A stretch of DNA of 64,000 nucleotides from Theropithecus gelada (taxonomy: Eukaryota; Chordata; Mammalia; Primates; Cercopithecidae): assembly GCF_003255815.1 (NCBI RefSeq), contig NC_037680.1:19613347-19677346 (forward strand), in the 5' to 3' direction. Below are positions 50,578 through 62,079 of this stretch, one piece after another. The notes under the pieces were generated by a model. That model was not told the DNA's origin. It did no database searches and was given only the letters and a program-made list of their open reading frames with translations. The first letter of the stretch is position 1; the number at the start of each line of letters is the position of its first letter. The position numbers and the translations under genes are program-made.

Positions 50578-50752
50578 GCTTTTTCTAGTCTATTAACATT
50601 TTTAAAAAGCAATATAATTACATTCAACTGTATCTTTATTTTTCCTGCCACTATATATGACTATTTGCTTTTCCAGGTCTATTAAAATTTTTTAAGCAAT
50701 ATAATCATATTCAACTGGAATATAATCCTTATTTTTCCTGCCACTATATATG
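50578..50752 (+). repeat. Local tandem duplication, about 85-90 bp unit
   Basis: Two adjoining copies, 50578-50661 and 50662-50752. Both read roughly 'gctttt.c.agtctattaa', then 'aagcaatataat', then 'ttatttttcctgccactata' and 'tatgacta'. They differ by small gaps, such as an extra 'gaatata' in the second copy. The second copy is also the start of the inverted-repeat arm. Confidence 0.85.
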
Positions 50753-50853
50753 ACTAAAATTTGAAGGCAAAAAAGTGATTCAAAATTTTTAAAATAAGGA
50801 ATTAAATAAATCAAGTAAATATGGTTTTAGCAAATTCTAAAATCTGTAGTGCA
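50666..50853 (+). repeat. Inverted repeat, left arm (about 188 bp)
   Basis: It matches the reverse complement of 51752-51936 along its whole length. Shared anchors are 'aagcaatataat', 'ttatttttcctgccacta', 'gactaaaatttgaaggcaaa' and, at the inner end, 'atatggttttagcaaattct' with 'tgtagtgca'. By eye roughly 85-90 % identical, with small gaps. Confidence 0.88.
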
Positions 50854-50871
50854 GATTTCCCCTGAGTTTTT

Positions 50872-50973
50872 AAATTTAGATATTTTGTTTCTTTTAAACT
50901 TATTCCTTTTTTCTCTTGAGTTTTTAAATTTAGAGTATTTTATTTATTTTAATTAAAATTTTCCCTTTTTTTC
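50872..50973 (+). repeat. Second short tandem duplication (about 50 bp unit)
   Basis: Two copies start with 'gagtttttaaatttaga' (50872 and about 50919), each followed by a T-rich run ending in a T string. It lies directly inside the left arm of the inverted repeat. Confidence 0.65.
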
Positions 50974-51206
50974 AATGTAAGAGTTTTCTGTTTTGAATTA
51001 TATCCCAGTACAATTGGTAGTGAGTAGATAAAAGATGTTGCATACAAATAAAAACTTTACCACACAAATTCAGTCCACACAAATTCTGTTTCATCACATC
51101 CACTCTGTCACCAATAAAGACTTGCCACTAGAAGATAGAGAAGTCTACTGGGAAATCAACTTTGAAAGTTAAGCCAAGTACAATACTGCAAGAAATAGGA
51201 TACCTT

Positions 51207-51409
51207 GGCTGGGCGTGGTGGCTCATGCCTGTAATCCCAGCACTTTGAGAGGCCGAGGCAGGCAGATCACAAGGTCAAGAGATTCGGACCATCCTGGCCA
51301 ACATGGTGAAACCCCGTCTCTACTAAAAATACAACAATTAGCTGGGCCTGGTGGTGTGCACCTGTAGTCCCAGCTACTCAGGAGGCTGAGGCAGGAGAAT
51401 CGCTTGAAC
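51207..51409 (+). mobile_element. Alu, plus strand, cut after about 200 bp
   Basis: 'ggctgggcgtggtggctcat' to 'ggagaatcgcttgaac', then it stops with no right end, tail or target duplication. A 16-bp spacer separates it from the T run of the reverse Alu that follows, so its 3' end was lost in a rearrangement. Confidence 0.93.
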
Positions 51410-51425
51410 TGTATCCACTACTGAA

Positions 51426-51592
51426 TTTTTTTTTTTTTTTTTTTTTTTTGAGACAAGGTTTCACTGTCACCCAAGCAGAAGTACAGTGATGCAATCATGG
51501 CTCACAGCAGCCTCAAACTCCTGGGCTCAAGCAATCCTCCCACCTCAATCTCCTGAGTAAATGGGCTTATAGGTACGTACCACCATGCTGGC

Positions 51593-51630
<38 letters not shown>

Positions 51631-51751
51631 GCAGAAACAGAGTCTCACTATTTCACCCAAGCTAGTATCAAACTCCTGGGCTCACGGGATTTTCCCTCAC
51701 TGCCCAGCCTCCCAAAGAGCTGAGATACAGACATGAGCCACCAAACCTGGT
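51426..51751 (-). mobile_element. Alu (AluJ-type), minus strand
   Basis: A T run of about 24, then a diverged reversed Alu ('gagacaaggtttcactgtca' to 'gagccaccaaacctggt') with a second expanded T run in its middle (about 51597-51623). Its 5' end touches the right arm of the inverted repeat exactly. Confidence 0.92.
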
Positions 51752-51936
51752 TGCACTACAGATTTTAGAATTTGCTAAAACCATATTTGCTTAATTTATT
51801 GAATTACTTATTTTTAAGATTTTAATCAAAATCACTTTTTTTTGCCTTCAAATTTTAGTCATATCTAGTGGCAGGAAAAATAAGGATACGGTTGAATATA
51901 ATTATATTGCTTAAAAAATCTTAATAGAAAAGCAAA
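51752..51936 (-). repeat. Inverted repeat, right arm
   Basis: Reverse-complement partner of 50666-50853. It starts at the very end of the AluJ. The gap between arms is about 900 bp and holds a second tandem duplication, unique sequence and the two opposed Alus. Confidence 0.88.
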
Positions 51937-52479
51937 CCTGATTTAACTATTATTTAAAGATGAGTTTTTAACCTTCCTCTATAATCACATTCAAAATAAA
52001 TGATGGTTAATAGTTTAATCATTAAAAATTTCTTCACTATAAAATAATGATTATTTAAACTTTATAATAAAAATATAAAGTCACATCAGCTTAAATGTTC
52101 ATGATGCATATTTCTAACTTCTGATTTGTTCTTTGAAAATTGCCAATGAGCATAATAATTTTGATCAATAAAAAATTGGACAAGTTTACACAACCCAGTT
52201 TTATAGAGAAAAGCACAATTTGACAAATCCTAATTATGTGATTTTGACTTTTCTGTTTTCCAAGGCAGCCTGGTCTATCAAAGCTAAAATCCTTACAATT
52301 TTTTGTTTCACTTTCATTCTCATCTGCAATGACACAACTTTCCTGGTGGGGGCGGAAGTTACTTGAACTCCTTTTAATGAAGTTAATATATTGGTGATTT
52401 TACATTAACATAGTACCATGCAAGGTAGAATGTGAGAATGACAAAGGAAATGAGTATTGAATAAGAAAATAAATTCTTT

Positions 52480-52760
52480 GGCCGGGCGCGGTGGCTCAAG
52501 CCTGTAATCCCAGCACTTTGGGAGGCGGAGACGGGCGGATCACGAGGTCAGGAGATCGAGACCATCCTGGCTAACACGGTGAAACCCCGTCTCTACTAAA
52601 AATACAAAAAAACTAGCTGGACGAGGTGGCGGGCGCCTGTAGTCCAGCTATTCGGGAGGCTGAGGCAGGAGAATGGCGTGAACCCGGGAGGCGGAGCTTG
52701 CAGTGAGCCGAGATCGCGGCACTGCACTCCAGCCTGGGCGACAGAGCGAGACTCCGTCTC

Positions 52761-52793
<33 letters not shown>
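52480..52793 (+). mobile_element. Young AluY, Old World monkey AluYR type, with target duplication
   Basis: Full and CpG-rich: 'ggccgggcgcggtggctcaa', then 'ggagacgggcggatcacgag', 'aactagctggacgaggtggc' and 'agactccgtctc', with an (AAAT)n tail. The duplication aaataaattcttt flanks it (left copy ends at 52479, right copy 52794-52806). GCTCAAGCC, GAGACGGGCGG and ACTAGC are monkey AluYR-type bases. A one-base deletion occurs in 'gtagtccagc'. Confidence 0.93.
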
Positions 52794-52799
<6 letters not shown>

Positions 52800-52819
52800 A
52801 TTCTTTGACTGCTCTCCTT

Positions 52820-53180
52820 TTACTTCCCCGCCTCCAGCCACCCTGGCCTCCTTCTACTCAACAGTTACGATCCCTGCTCCAGGCCCTTGCATCTGCAGGG
52901 CACTCTGCCTAGCATGCCGTTCCCCAAAATGCCCAACTGGCTAGCTAACTCCCTCACTTTCTTCAAACATTTACCTCAGTCGTCCTCTCACTGAAGTCTT
53001 TCCCAGCCACTCTTTCAAAAATATCAATCTCTTTTTCCCTGAGATTTTTTCTAAGTACTTATTACTACCTAACTACCATTTATGTACTTAATTATCTTGT
53101 TTAATGTCTGTTCTCTCACTAGAATATAATATACCCTAAGGACAAGGATTTTTGTCGTATTGTTTACTCCTATATTTTTC
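52820..53180 (+). mobile_element. L2 (LINE-2) 3' end remnant
   Basis: 'gctccaggcccttgcatctg', 'cactctgcctagcatgccgt', 'cactgaagtctttcccagcc', 'cttattactacctaac', 'ctcactagaatataatatac', 'aaggacaaggatttttgtc' follow the L2 end in order. Confidence 0.85.
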
Positions 53181-53260
53181 AGAGAGAAAGGAGATAAATT
53201 TCCCTTCTCTCAGCAAAATATAGAAGTAAACAGAGGTAGGAAGTTTATCTCCCTTCTCTT

Positions 53261-53357
53261 AGCAAGGGAGACAAGGGGGATGAGGAGACGGAACAGGGGA
53301 TCCAGGAGACAAAGAAAGAAAAAAAAGGGAGAGGGAGCAAAGGAGAAGGGGAGAAAT
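53261..53357. repeat. Purine-rich tract (G/A)
   Basis: About 95 bp that are nearly all purine on the plus strand, with few interruptions, such as 'gggagagggagcaaaggaga'. In the LRP1B transcript it would be pyrimidine-rich. Confidence 0.85.
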
Positions 53358-53808
53358 ATTAAACTCCTTAAACTAAGTTAGAAAATTGCACAATATGACA
53401 CTTTGGGAAAACAAAACTTCCTTGGATTTCTCAGTGCTCCTGCCAAAGCCCTAGCCTCTTGAGACACAGGAATATATATTGAAGAAAGATAGAGAACATT
53501 TGCTTTCACTTTCCCCAGAAATATCATACTCCTCACATATTATCATGTCATAAAAATTAGATCAGTAGCTACTTTCTAGCTAATTTCTCTGATCTGAAAG
53601 GATAATTCAATTTGTCTCCCCATCAGCACCAAATGACAGCTGCATTAGGTCCCTAAGTTAAGGTCAAAGTACCAGAAGATGTGACCACTACCTCAAATGT
53701 CAAAAGGGATGAACAGTTTGGACACATCTCCGCACCCTGAAAGCTGGAGACACCTGGGCTTTATCTTGCCCGTGGAGAGACATCTTTACATTTTAAAAGG
53801 TTAGGGTA

Positions 53809-54121
53809 GGCCAGTGCGGTGGCTCAGACCTGTAATCCCAGCGTTTTCGGATGCCGAGGTGGGCAGATCACCTGAGGTCAGGAGTTCGAGACCAGCCTGA
53901 TCAACAGGGCAAAACCCCCGTCTCTACTAAAAATACAAAAATTAGCTGGACATGATAGCACACACCTGTAATCCCAACTATTTGGGAGGCTGAGGCAGAA
54001 GAATCACTTGAACCCCGGAGGTGGGGGTTGTAGTGAACTGAGATCGTGCCATTGCACTCCAGCCTGGGCTACAGAGTGAGGCTCCGTCTCAAAATAAATA
54101 AATAAATAAATAAATAAAAAT
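53809..54121 (+). mobile_element. Alu (AluS-type), plus strand, with target duplication
   Basis: 'ggccagtgcggtggctcaga' to 'gaggctccgtctc' with an (AAAT)n tail. The flanks share aaaggttagg (53796-53805 and 54122-54131). Confidence 0.94.
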
Positions 54122-56018
54122 AAAGGTTAGGATAAAAAACCATTTTCAGAGGAGTAAAGTTTTCATTTGTTTTCCTTCTCTCCTTTTGGAAGAAGGAAAT
54201 AGGATGGCTGTCCGTATCCTATATATGCGAATGGTGCGAATGGAGAAAATCCATTGTTCTCTATTTCTGTCCGTGTGAACTAACCCACCACCCACCTGGA
54301 AAGATTCCATCAGCTCTCATGGCATTGCTGGTGGTCTAGATGTGGGAAATTAATGGTCTCATTGTTACTGTGGCTGCCGATCTGGTGGTATCAATAAAAA
54401 ACTATATTTGTTGACCAAGTGTCTTGCGTTTCTGCTATATTGATAAATATAGAATACATAACTCAGTAAATTGAATAATATCTTAGACCTGTCATAGTTC
54501 ATAACAAAACAGATGCAAGGTCTGGAAATATTAAATATTGGGGAGGGTCAAAAGAATTCTTATGATCAAATACTATCATGCATTCCACACAGCTCCCCAG
54601 GTAGAAACAAAGACCCAGGAGAACAGATGACCACACACATCATTAAAAGGCCCTGTGTTTCCAATTGCAGAAATGCTCTCAGGAGACATGATGAAGCATC
54701 ATTTTAACTATGAAATAAAAAGTGATCATTTATACCTCAGTATAAATCTTAAGTTTGAAAAAATGATTGGACTCATGACAGAATAACTGTTTTCCTTTTG
54801 AAAGTAGGGGTGTAACAGCCTATTAAATAATTACTTTGATTTTAAATGTCTGTAATTCCAATTTCCATGATAGCTCATAATAGCTCAGAGAAAGAATGAG
54901 GAAATGCAGATGAAGTCTGTCATTATGTATTTATACCATCAAAAGAAATGAAAAAGAAAAACTACAGACTGAATTCTCAAAACCTAATTCATACGAGTTA
55001 ACAGCTTTTTATCTTTTTTAAACAGTCCTTTGGGAGGAACTAGAAGCAGAGAAGAGCACTGGGACTTCTCAATTTAAAAGCTATTACTTCAACAGTCTAT
55101 GGGGAGGGCTGCTCCAGAAATATCCTCCTGGATGTGTCAATTTGTTTTCTTTCTTACTTTCCAAACGAAGTACTTGAAAATGAGGAGAGAGAAATAAAAT
55201 ATTGTGAAGCCCAGCTGTCTATGGTACACATGTTTATGTCAGTCATCATGCTTATGATCTATTGCAGCAATAAATCAAAAGAACTGCACAAGTTGTGTAA
55301 TTTATTACAGCAGTATATCAGCAGGGTGAGGCCTCCAGGAGTGTGAGTTACAGACATGAACCTTGCATCATTGCTTTTATTTACTTTCTCTATTTAAGTT
55401 TGATATAAGAAGACAGAGTGGGAAGACCTGAAGTCAGAATTGAAAGCTTCTTTTGCATAATTGTCAGAATGACTTTAGACACTTTAATGAAGGTAACATT
55501 ATTAAAAGTTTTCACCTTTGATTTACTATTTCTGTTTAAATAAATTAAAAAGCAAAATAAGCCTTAAATAGTATGATGATGATGATCAGTGTTCTCATTT
55601 AACTATTTCATTTCCAGCTCTGTAGCATACCTCTTCAGATATGCTTTTTCTCCTTCTCAGCACATTCTGCAGGCACACACTATTGCTTCCCGGGATTGCA
55701 TACCTAATAGAGAAGCACAACATAAACTCTTGCCTTAGGCTTTGTTTTTTTTTGTTTTGTTTTGTTTATTTGTTTATGCTTTTACAATCTAATCTGAACT
55801 GAGATAAATGTCTTCACATTTTTTGTCCTTATCTAAATACAATTTCTACTATCATTTGTTTTGAATTGTTCTTTACATTGACTCATTACCATAAATGGAA
55901 ATCTAGTACCAGAAGAAACAGATTACAACTCCAAAAACTTCTACAATGAAACTGAAACAATGCTATCAAATTATAGCTAAATAGTATTGCCAACCAAATG
56001 TTACCCTGAGTTCTCTTT

Positions 56019-56113
56019 CTTTCGCTCCCTCTCTCCTGTTCTTTTTTTCTCTCCCCTTCTCCTGTTCTTTCTTTCTCTCCCCCTCTTCTCTCTGTATTTT
56101 TCTCTCTCTTTCA
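56019..56113. repeat. Polypyrimidine tract (CT-rich)
   Basis: About 95 bp almost entirely C and T, including two copies of a unit starting 'ctcctgttcttt' that ends in 'ctctcccc'. Such mirror-like tracts can form triplex DNA. Confidence 0.85.
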
Positions 56114-56757
56114 TAAAGTATCACAGGGATATTAAATACATATTAGCAGTAAACTTAAATTGACTTTCTGGGTCAATCAGAGGATTGAAAGAGCATTAAG
56201 TAAAGAATGATTTTTTCATACTACACCATTAACTTTAAATTGATGTTGTTTCTGTGTATCCCCTAATATCAGTAGTATGAGTCCCGTGTCTTGGGGAAAA
56301 TGCAAGGCACTGTAGAAGGCCAAAATTATGAAGATTCTCACACAAATTCTCTCAGATACTCTAAATCAGATGAGAGAATATGGTCATGACACGCATATAT
56401 CTATACCAGGTTTAGGTCTGCCAAAAACATAATTTAAAAACATATTCTCATTTACCAAATATTTGGTTGTACCTTGGGTAAATTTTCTGTTATGCCTATA
56501 GCAGACTACAATAATTATTCCTGGTTTTGACTACACAAAATCAATGGGGAGCTTTGAAAAATGAGACCCATGTCTCATACAGGAATTCTGATTTAATTAT
56601 TCTTGGGTTAGGGTTAGGCATCACTATTACATAAAACCCCACTAAGGGATGCTAATGTACATTTTGTGGTAAGAAACTCTTCTACCTCTTCTGATACGTC
56701 ATTGACAAATTAAGACAAATGTGCTCTTATTTCTGCCTAAAGCAGGGTTATACTGGG

Positions 56758-57141
56758 TGCTATGGTCCGAATGTCTTCCAAAATTTATGTGTTGAAACTT
56801 CATTGCCAGTATGATAGTATTACGAGGCAGGGCTTTTAGGAGCTGATAAAGCCATGAGGGAAGAGATCTCATTAGCCCATCCTCATACAAGAGCCTAAGT
56901 ATGTGGGTTTGATCTCTTCCACTCTGCTGCCATGCGAGGAAACCATGTTCAGTCCTTCTTTCACGCAAGGATGCAACAAGAAAGCACCATCTATGAGGGG
57001 CAGGCCTTCACCGGATGCGAGGCCTGCTGGTGCCTTGATCTTGGACTTCTCAGCCTCCAGAACTGTGGGAAATAAATGTCTATTATTTACAAATTTTCCC
57101 ATCTCTGGTATTTTGTTAGAGAAGCACAAATGGACTAAGAT
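56758..57141 (+). mobile_element. MaLR LTR (MLT1A-type), solo
   Basis: 'tgctatggtccgaatgtctt', 'tgttgaaacttcattgccag', 'gccttgatcttggacttctc', 'cctccagaactgtggga', 'agcacaaatggactaaga'. The flanks show ctggg and ctgga, a possible decayed 5-bp duplication. Open frames of about 115 codons on both strands here are LTR, not genes. Confidence 0.82.
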
Positions 57142-57477
57142 ACTGGAGCATTTATTTTTTATTCGGTTAACAAGCACTTTAATTTTCCAACCATTCAGCA
57201 GGCCCAAATGCAAACAGACTGGCCAGTTGATTAGGTTCAGCTTTTACATGTTGGGGTGATTTGACCTTCTTTCCCCATTGATGCTCAGTCCTAGCTCTGG
57301 ATCCTACAAATAAATACTAGGGTACTTAGCCTTCAATGAGCAGAATTATCATGTTAGCAGAATAAACTACAGATTGTACAAATTTGCAGTAGCTACATCA
57401 GTGGTCATGGGATTCTGTTGGAATCTTCATGGAATCTTCATGGAAAATAAGAGTCTCCTGACACTTTCTACTGACAG

Positions 57478-57483
<6 letters not shown>

Positions 57484-57509
<26 letters not shown>

Positions 57510-57791
57510 GAGACAGCATCTTTCTCTATTGCCCAGGCTGGAGTGCAGTAATGTGATCTCAGCTCACTGCAACTTCTGCCTTTCAGGTTCAAGCAATTCT
57601 CGTGCCTCAGCCACCCAAATAGCTGGGATTACAGGTGAGCACCACGACACTCAGCTAACTTTTTATATTTTTAGTATAGACGTGGTTTCACCATGCTGGC
57701 CAGGCTTGTCTTGAACTCTTGGCTTCAAGTGATCCACCTGCCTTGACCTCCCAAACTGCTGGTATTACAAGCATGAGCCACTGTATCCGGC
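57484..57791 (-). mobile_element. Alu, minus strand, with target duplication
   Basis: A T run and then the reversed Alu 'gagacagcatctttctctat' to 'gagccactgtatccggcc'. The 9-bp string cagtttctc flanks it (57475-57483 and 57792-57800). Confidence 0.94.
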
Positions 57792-58696
57792 CAGTTTCTC
57801 CTTTAATATGTGTAAAACTATTTAGTTTTTCTTCCCTCTAAGATATACCTTTACTTATATTATTTCTATTTTCTCTGTTTTCTTTTATTTCTTAACATTT
57901 CATAATTATGCAGTAATTAAGATCATATATCTTACTGACTTTAGGTTTAAATGTTAGCTTCTTTTAGTAATTTAACAATGTAATTATACATTATTAAAAT
58001 GTATTTTATATATTAATGGTCAACCATATTCCTTTTGATGACTTATTTATTATTACGTGCTGCTAGAAATAATTTAGCATTTTTTAATATATTCTCAAAA
58101 TTCCTATGTAAATAAAAGATCTTGTTATAATAACATTTTTAAATCAAAGGACTATAAAAAAATGACTTCTCCTTAACAGTTTTGTTCTCCTCTATCAAAT
58201 CAAAGCACTGGATAACTTAACAGTCTGCCCGTAATGTCTTGGCTGCTAGAAGTTCAGAAAAAGCGCATGCTTGAGTTATTTAGTGGTAGTCATACAGTAT
58301 CTGAGTTTTTATTGTAAACTAGTTTAAATAATTTTTAAATGGTTAATAATTAGTTAGTTTTAATCTTTTTTTTTTTATTTTAAATGTTCTCAGAGAGTCA
58401 AACACAGAGATATTGCCTCAAGCTCAAATAAATTCATTAGTTTTCTTATGTGTAAAACTTACAAAAAATACATTATAACCTGCTCAAGAACAATATAAAA
58501 AATAAGAAATTCAGAGAAGAGAAAAATTAATGTAAGTTATTTGAGAATTTGATGAATTCAAACATTAAACTTTTAAATCTCCTACTTTTCCTTTTATCTG
58601 CTGAATAATTTCACCAAAGGAAATATTTTTAAGCTTATTTGTATGCTTCTCCCTCTGTTCAGTTTGTAAGCAAAGTTAATCTGAAAGAAATGTGCT

Positions 58697-58841
58697 CATA
58701 TATATATATATAAATTTATAATTATATATATGAATATATATATAATTATAAATATATATGAATATATATAATTATAAATATATATGAATATATATAATTA
58801 TAAATATATATATGAATATATACACACACACATACACACAC
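58697..58841. repeat. AT-rich minisatellite, 26-28 bp unit, with a CA end
   Basis: Four 'tgaatatata' starts at 58731, 58759, 58785 and 58813, each followed by a stretch with 'taattataaatatata'. It is almost pure A/T and largely self-complementary, ending in a CA run. Confidence 0.88.
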
Positions 58842-59639
58842 GTAGAATGACTGTTGTTAGCTATCTGTTATTTTAATATTTGTAGATGAATTTATACAAT
58901 GAGGTAGGTAGGAGAGGTAGCTGCTGGCCTTTTGAAAATTCCATCTGATGCCTAAAAATTGAAAGTTTCTAGGAAATGTTAAATCAATCCATCAGTATCA
59001 ATATCTCATGCTGAAGGGACACCAGTTATTTTCTGGATGAATACACTAGTTGTCCTGGATACTGACCATTATTCTTCTCCAAGAACACATCTCTTTTCAG
59101 ACAGTCTGGCTTCAGTAATACTTTAATTTGCAAGACTAACCAAGCTGAACCATCACTGAAATGTATGTGGACTTAAATCAAAGGAATTGTGTAAGAAATA
59201 AACACCATTAAGCCTACTGCAATATCATTCCTATCTTACTGGATACGAATATCAGTTACCCTGGATAGCTGAGGCTTTCAAAATAGCTAAACTTTGATTT
59301 TGGTCTTTTCTTTTTTTTAAGCTCTTTGTTTTTTTTTCATTTTATTCAGAGAATCCTTTTTTATAATTTATCTTTTAGTTTATTTACTCATATACTCATT
59401 TCTTCAGTGAATTTTGCTGAACAGAGCAATGCATCAGACTTTGGGTATATTGCTTTTGGAGATACAAAGATAAAAAAACAAATTGCCTTTCTTTAGATGT
59501 TATTATTCCTACAAAAGAGGAAATGAGGCCATTTATAGTTAATTCTATAGATATCATTCATGTTTATACACATGTGTACGTGTGTAGTGAATGTAGTTAC
59601 ACAATTTTAAACTTGGTTTATTTTTTAAATTTCATAATT

Positions 59640-59890
59640 CAAGGGGGGATTTATAAGAAATAGCATTTGTCATTAACTGTTGTCAGGTGCTAAATTTCAT
59701 ATGATAGTTACTTTAACCCCTCAAAATACATCCTATCAGGCATAAACTATTAGTCATATTCTACAGCAGAAATTAAAGTGTAGAAGGATTAAGAAATGTC
59801 CTCAGTTTACTAAACAACAGGTCTTATATCTAAGTGTCAAATTTGTGTGTAAGCAATCTAAGTTTATTAATTTCTGTGCATCATACTGCT
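59640..59890 (+). mobile_element. MIR remnant
   Basis: 'ttgtcaggtgctaaatttca', 'ttaacccctcaaaataca', 'attctacagcagaaattaaa', 'aagaaatgtcctcagttt'. Diverged. Confidence 0.55.
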
Positions 59891-61525
59891 TCCTGAAAAG
59901 CAGTATGTTCTAGTATGTTCTATTTTACTACCAAGACTGTCTCCATGTCTGAGATATTCAAGATGTGGCACCATCTTGTTATTTATATGAATGTACTATA
60001 AAATATATATCAAATGGTTGATCTAGTTAAGTTCTACGTGACCAATGGTAAAAGCATAAAAAGTTAGAGTTGGAAAATAAGTTTAAGTCTAGCCCAAAAC
60101 GTCAAATCTGAAATTCAAAAAGATTAAAATAATTGCTTAAGATCACACAGTTCTTTTGAACCAGTCCAACGCTGAAACAATGTTATCTAACACTAATTTT
60201 AGTTTTCTTTTTACTTATTTCTTATTCTTACTTAGATACCTATATTTGGCAATGTCATATATTCATATAAACTTCATTATACTTTGTGATCACATCTATA
60301 CATTATCATTACAGACAATAACATTTAGACAACACAATCAACCATCTTTATTTTCCAATCTTTATTTCTCTGAGGTGGATAATCAGTGATTTCAATGTCT
60401 GTAGGCTATAGATTATTCCATATCATGTGTGTTTAATAAGTCTTTAATAAGTCTTATTCCTGTTTAAATTCATTGGCAATGTATGGGCCTTGTTTTATAG
60501 ACTTATAGGACATAAATCAGCTTAGATCTTTAAAAGTGTCTTTAAAAAAACACAAATAGATGTTTCCTTTTTTTTTTCTATTCTGAATGTCTAAAAATCT
60601 ATGAGCACATTAACTTATGCTCCTAGAAAAATGGAGTAGACACACATTTCTTGATTCCTCTCTTACATACAACTTGAAATTATACAGAAAAAAAACATAA
60701 GGAAACTGTAAAAGTAGAGAGAAAAAGCAATCCAACTGGGTATCTTGGTACCAAGAAATACCACGGAAGTGTGGTTCCTGAGTGTCATTTTGTCTCATGT
60801 ATCTCAGATTCAAATTGTATAAGCTGGCAACCCCGAAATGGCAACATACACAGAAGAAATAGTAATAGCAATAACCTGCTCTCTGGAGCTAAAAGGCCAG
60901 GAAAGAAACAACCTAGCAAGCACAGAAGAAAACTTTACTGTAGCCAAACACCACAGGAAAAAGGCTGTGACACACCCACACCAGCAAAGGCCAAGTGGGG
61001 ATCCTGGGCTTCCACACACACCTGATGGTAATAAAATGCCCTCCCCTTCTCTGCTGAGGTGGTGTCAGAAGCAGCTCACTGGAGAGTCAGGACTTCCACC
61101 ATCATCCTCTAGGTGACACTGTAGAGGCCATCTAGGTAGCCTGAACTCCCACACTTCATCCAGAAACACAGAGGAGTCCCAGTTTCATCTCTGGTACCAA
61201 CGAAGGCTGAATGGAGGACCTGCTACTTTGATAGGGTAGCACCCCTCACTTCCCCTCCCAGACCAATGTCAGGGAAAGACAGTTAAAATAGAAGGGTTGA
61301 AAATATGGAGATACATGTAACAAAACATGTTTAAGTTCAAACAAAATCACTCATCATACCAAGAACCAGGAAGATTTCAAAGAGACTGAAAAAAATCACA
61401 AGTAATAGATGTTAATACCAAGATGACAGGGGTGTAAAAACTATTTGAAAAAGATTTAAAAGTAGCCATAATAAGAATTAAAAAAAAAAAAAATTAAAGG
61501 CTTTAGGAAAGATATGGAAAATCTC

Positions 61526-61528
<3 letters not shown>

Positions 61529-61616
<88 letters not shown>

Positions 61617-61617
61617 N

Positions 61618-61653
<36 letters not shown>
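61529..61653. repeat. Poly(A) tract of about 125 bp with one undetermined base
   Basis: All A except N at 61617, followed by an A-rich GAAA stretch to 61679. It interrupts L1 ORF1 between 'aatctcagt' and 'aaaatggaaattttag'. The stated length is likely unreliable. Confidence 0.9.
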
Positions 61654-61655
<2 letters not shown>

Positions 61656-62079
61656 AAGAAAAAAAAAGAAAAAAGAAACAAACCAGAACAAAATGGAAAT
61701 TTTAGAACTGAACATACAATAATTTAAATAAAAAGCTCAGTGAATAAATTCGACAGCAGAATGGAGGAAATGGAAGATGTGTCAGTAAACTAAAAAGTAG
61801 AATAACAGAAATAACCAGTCACAACACCAAAGAAAAAGTAGAAAGAAAAAAAAAAAACTGAACAAAACTCCAATGACCTGTGAGACTATAATAAAAGACC
61901 TCACCTTCATGTCAGAGTCCTACGAGGAGAGGAGAATCTGTGGGGCTAAAAGGGGACTTGAAAAAATAAAGGCTGAAAACCACCAATCTGGCAAGAGACA
62001 TATACCTATAGATTCCAAAAGCAGAGGAAAGCGCACAGAGTATAAACCCAAGACACATCATAATTGAACTTCTGAAACT

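Noticed and set aside
56872..57259. Overlapping open frames of 113 and 118 codons on opposite strands
   Set aside because: They lie within the MLT1-type LTR; open frames on both strands reflect LTR composition, and no protein family is recognisable.
61478..61715. Poly-lysine and poly-phenylalanine open frames
   Set aside because: Direct translation of the poly(A) tract.
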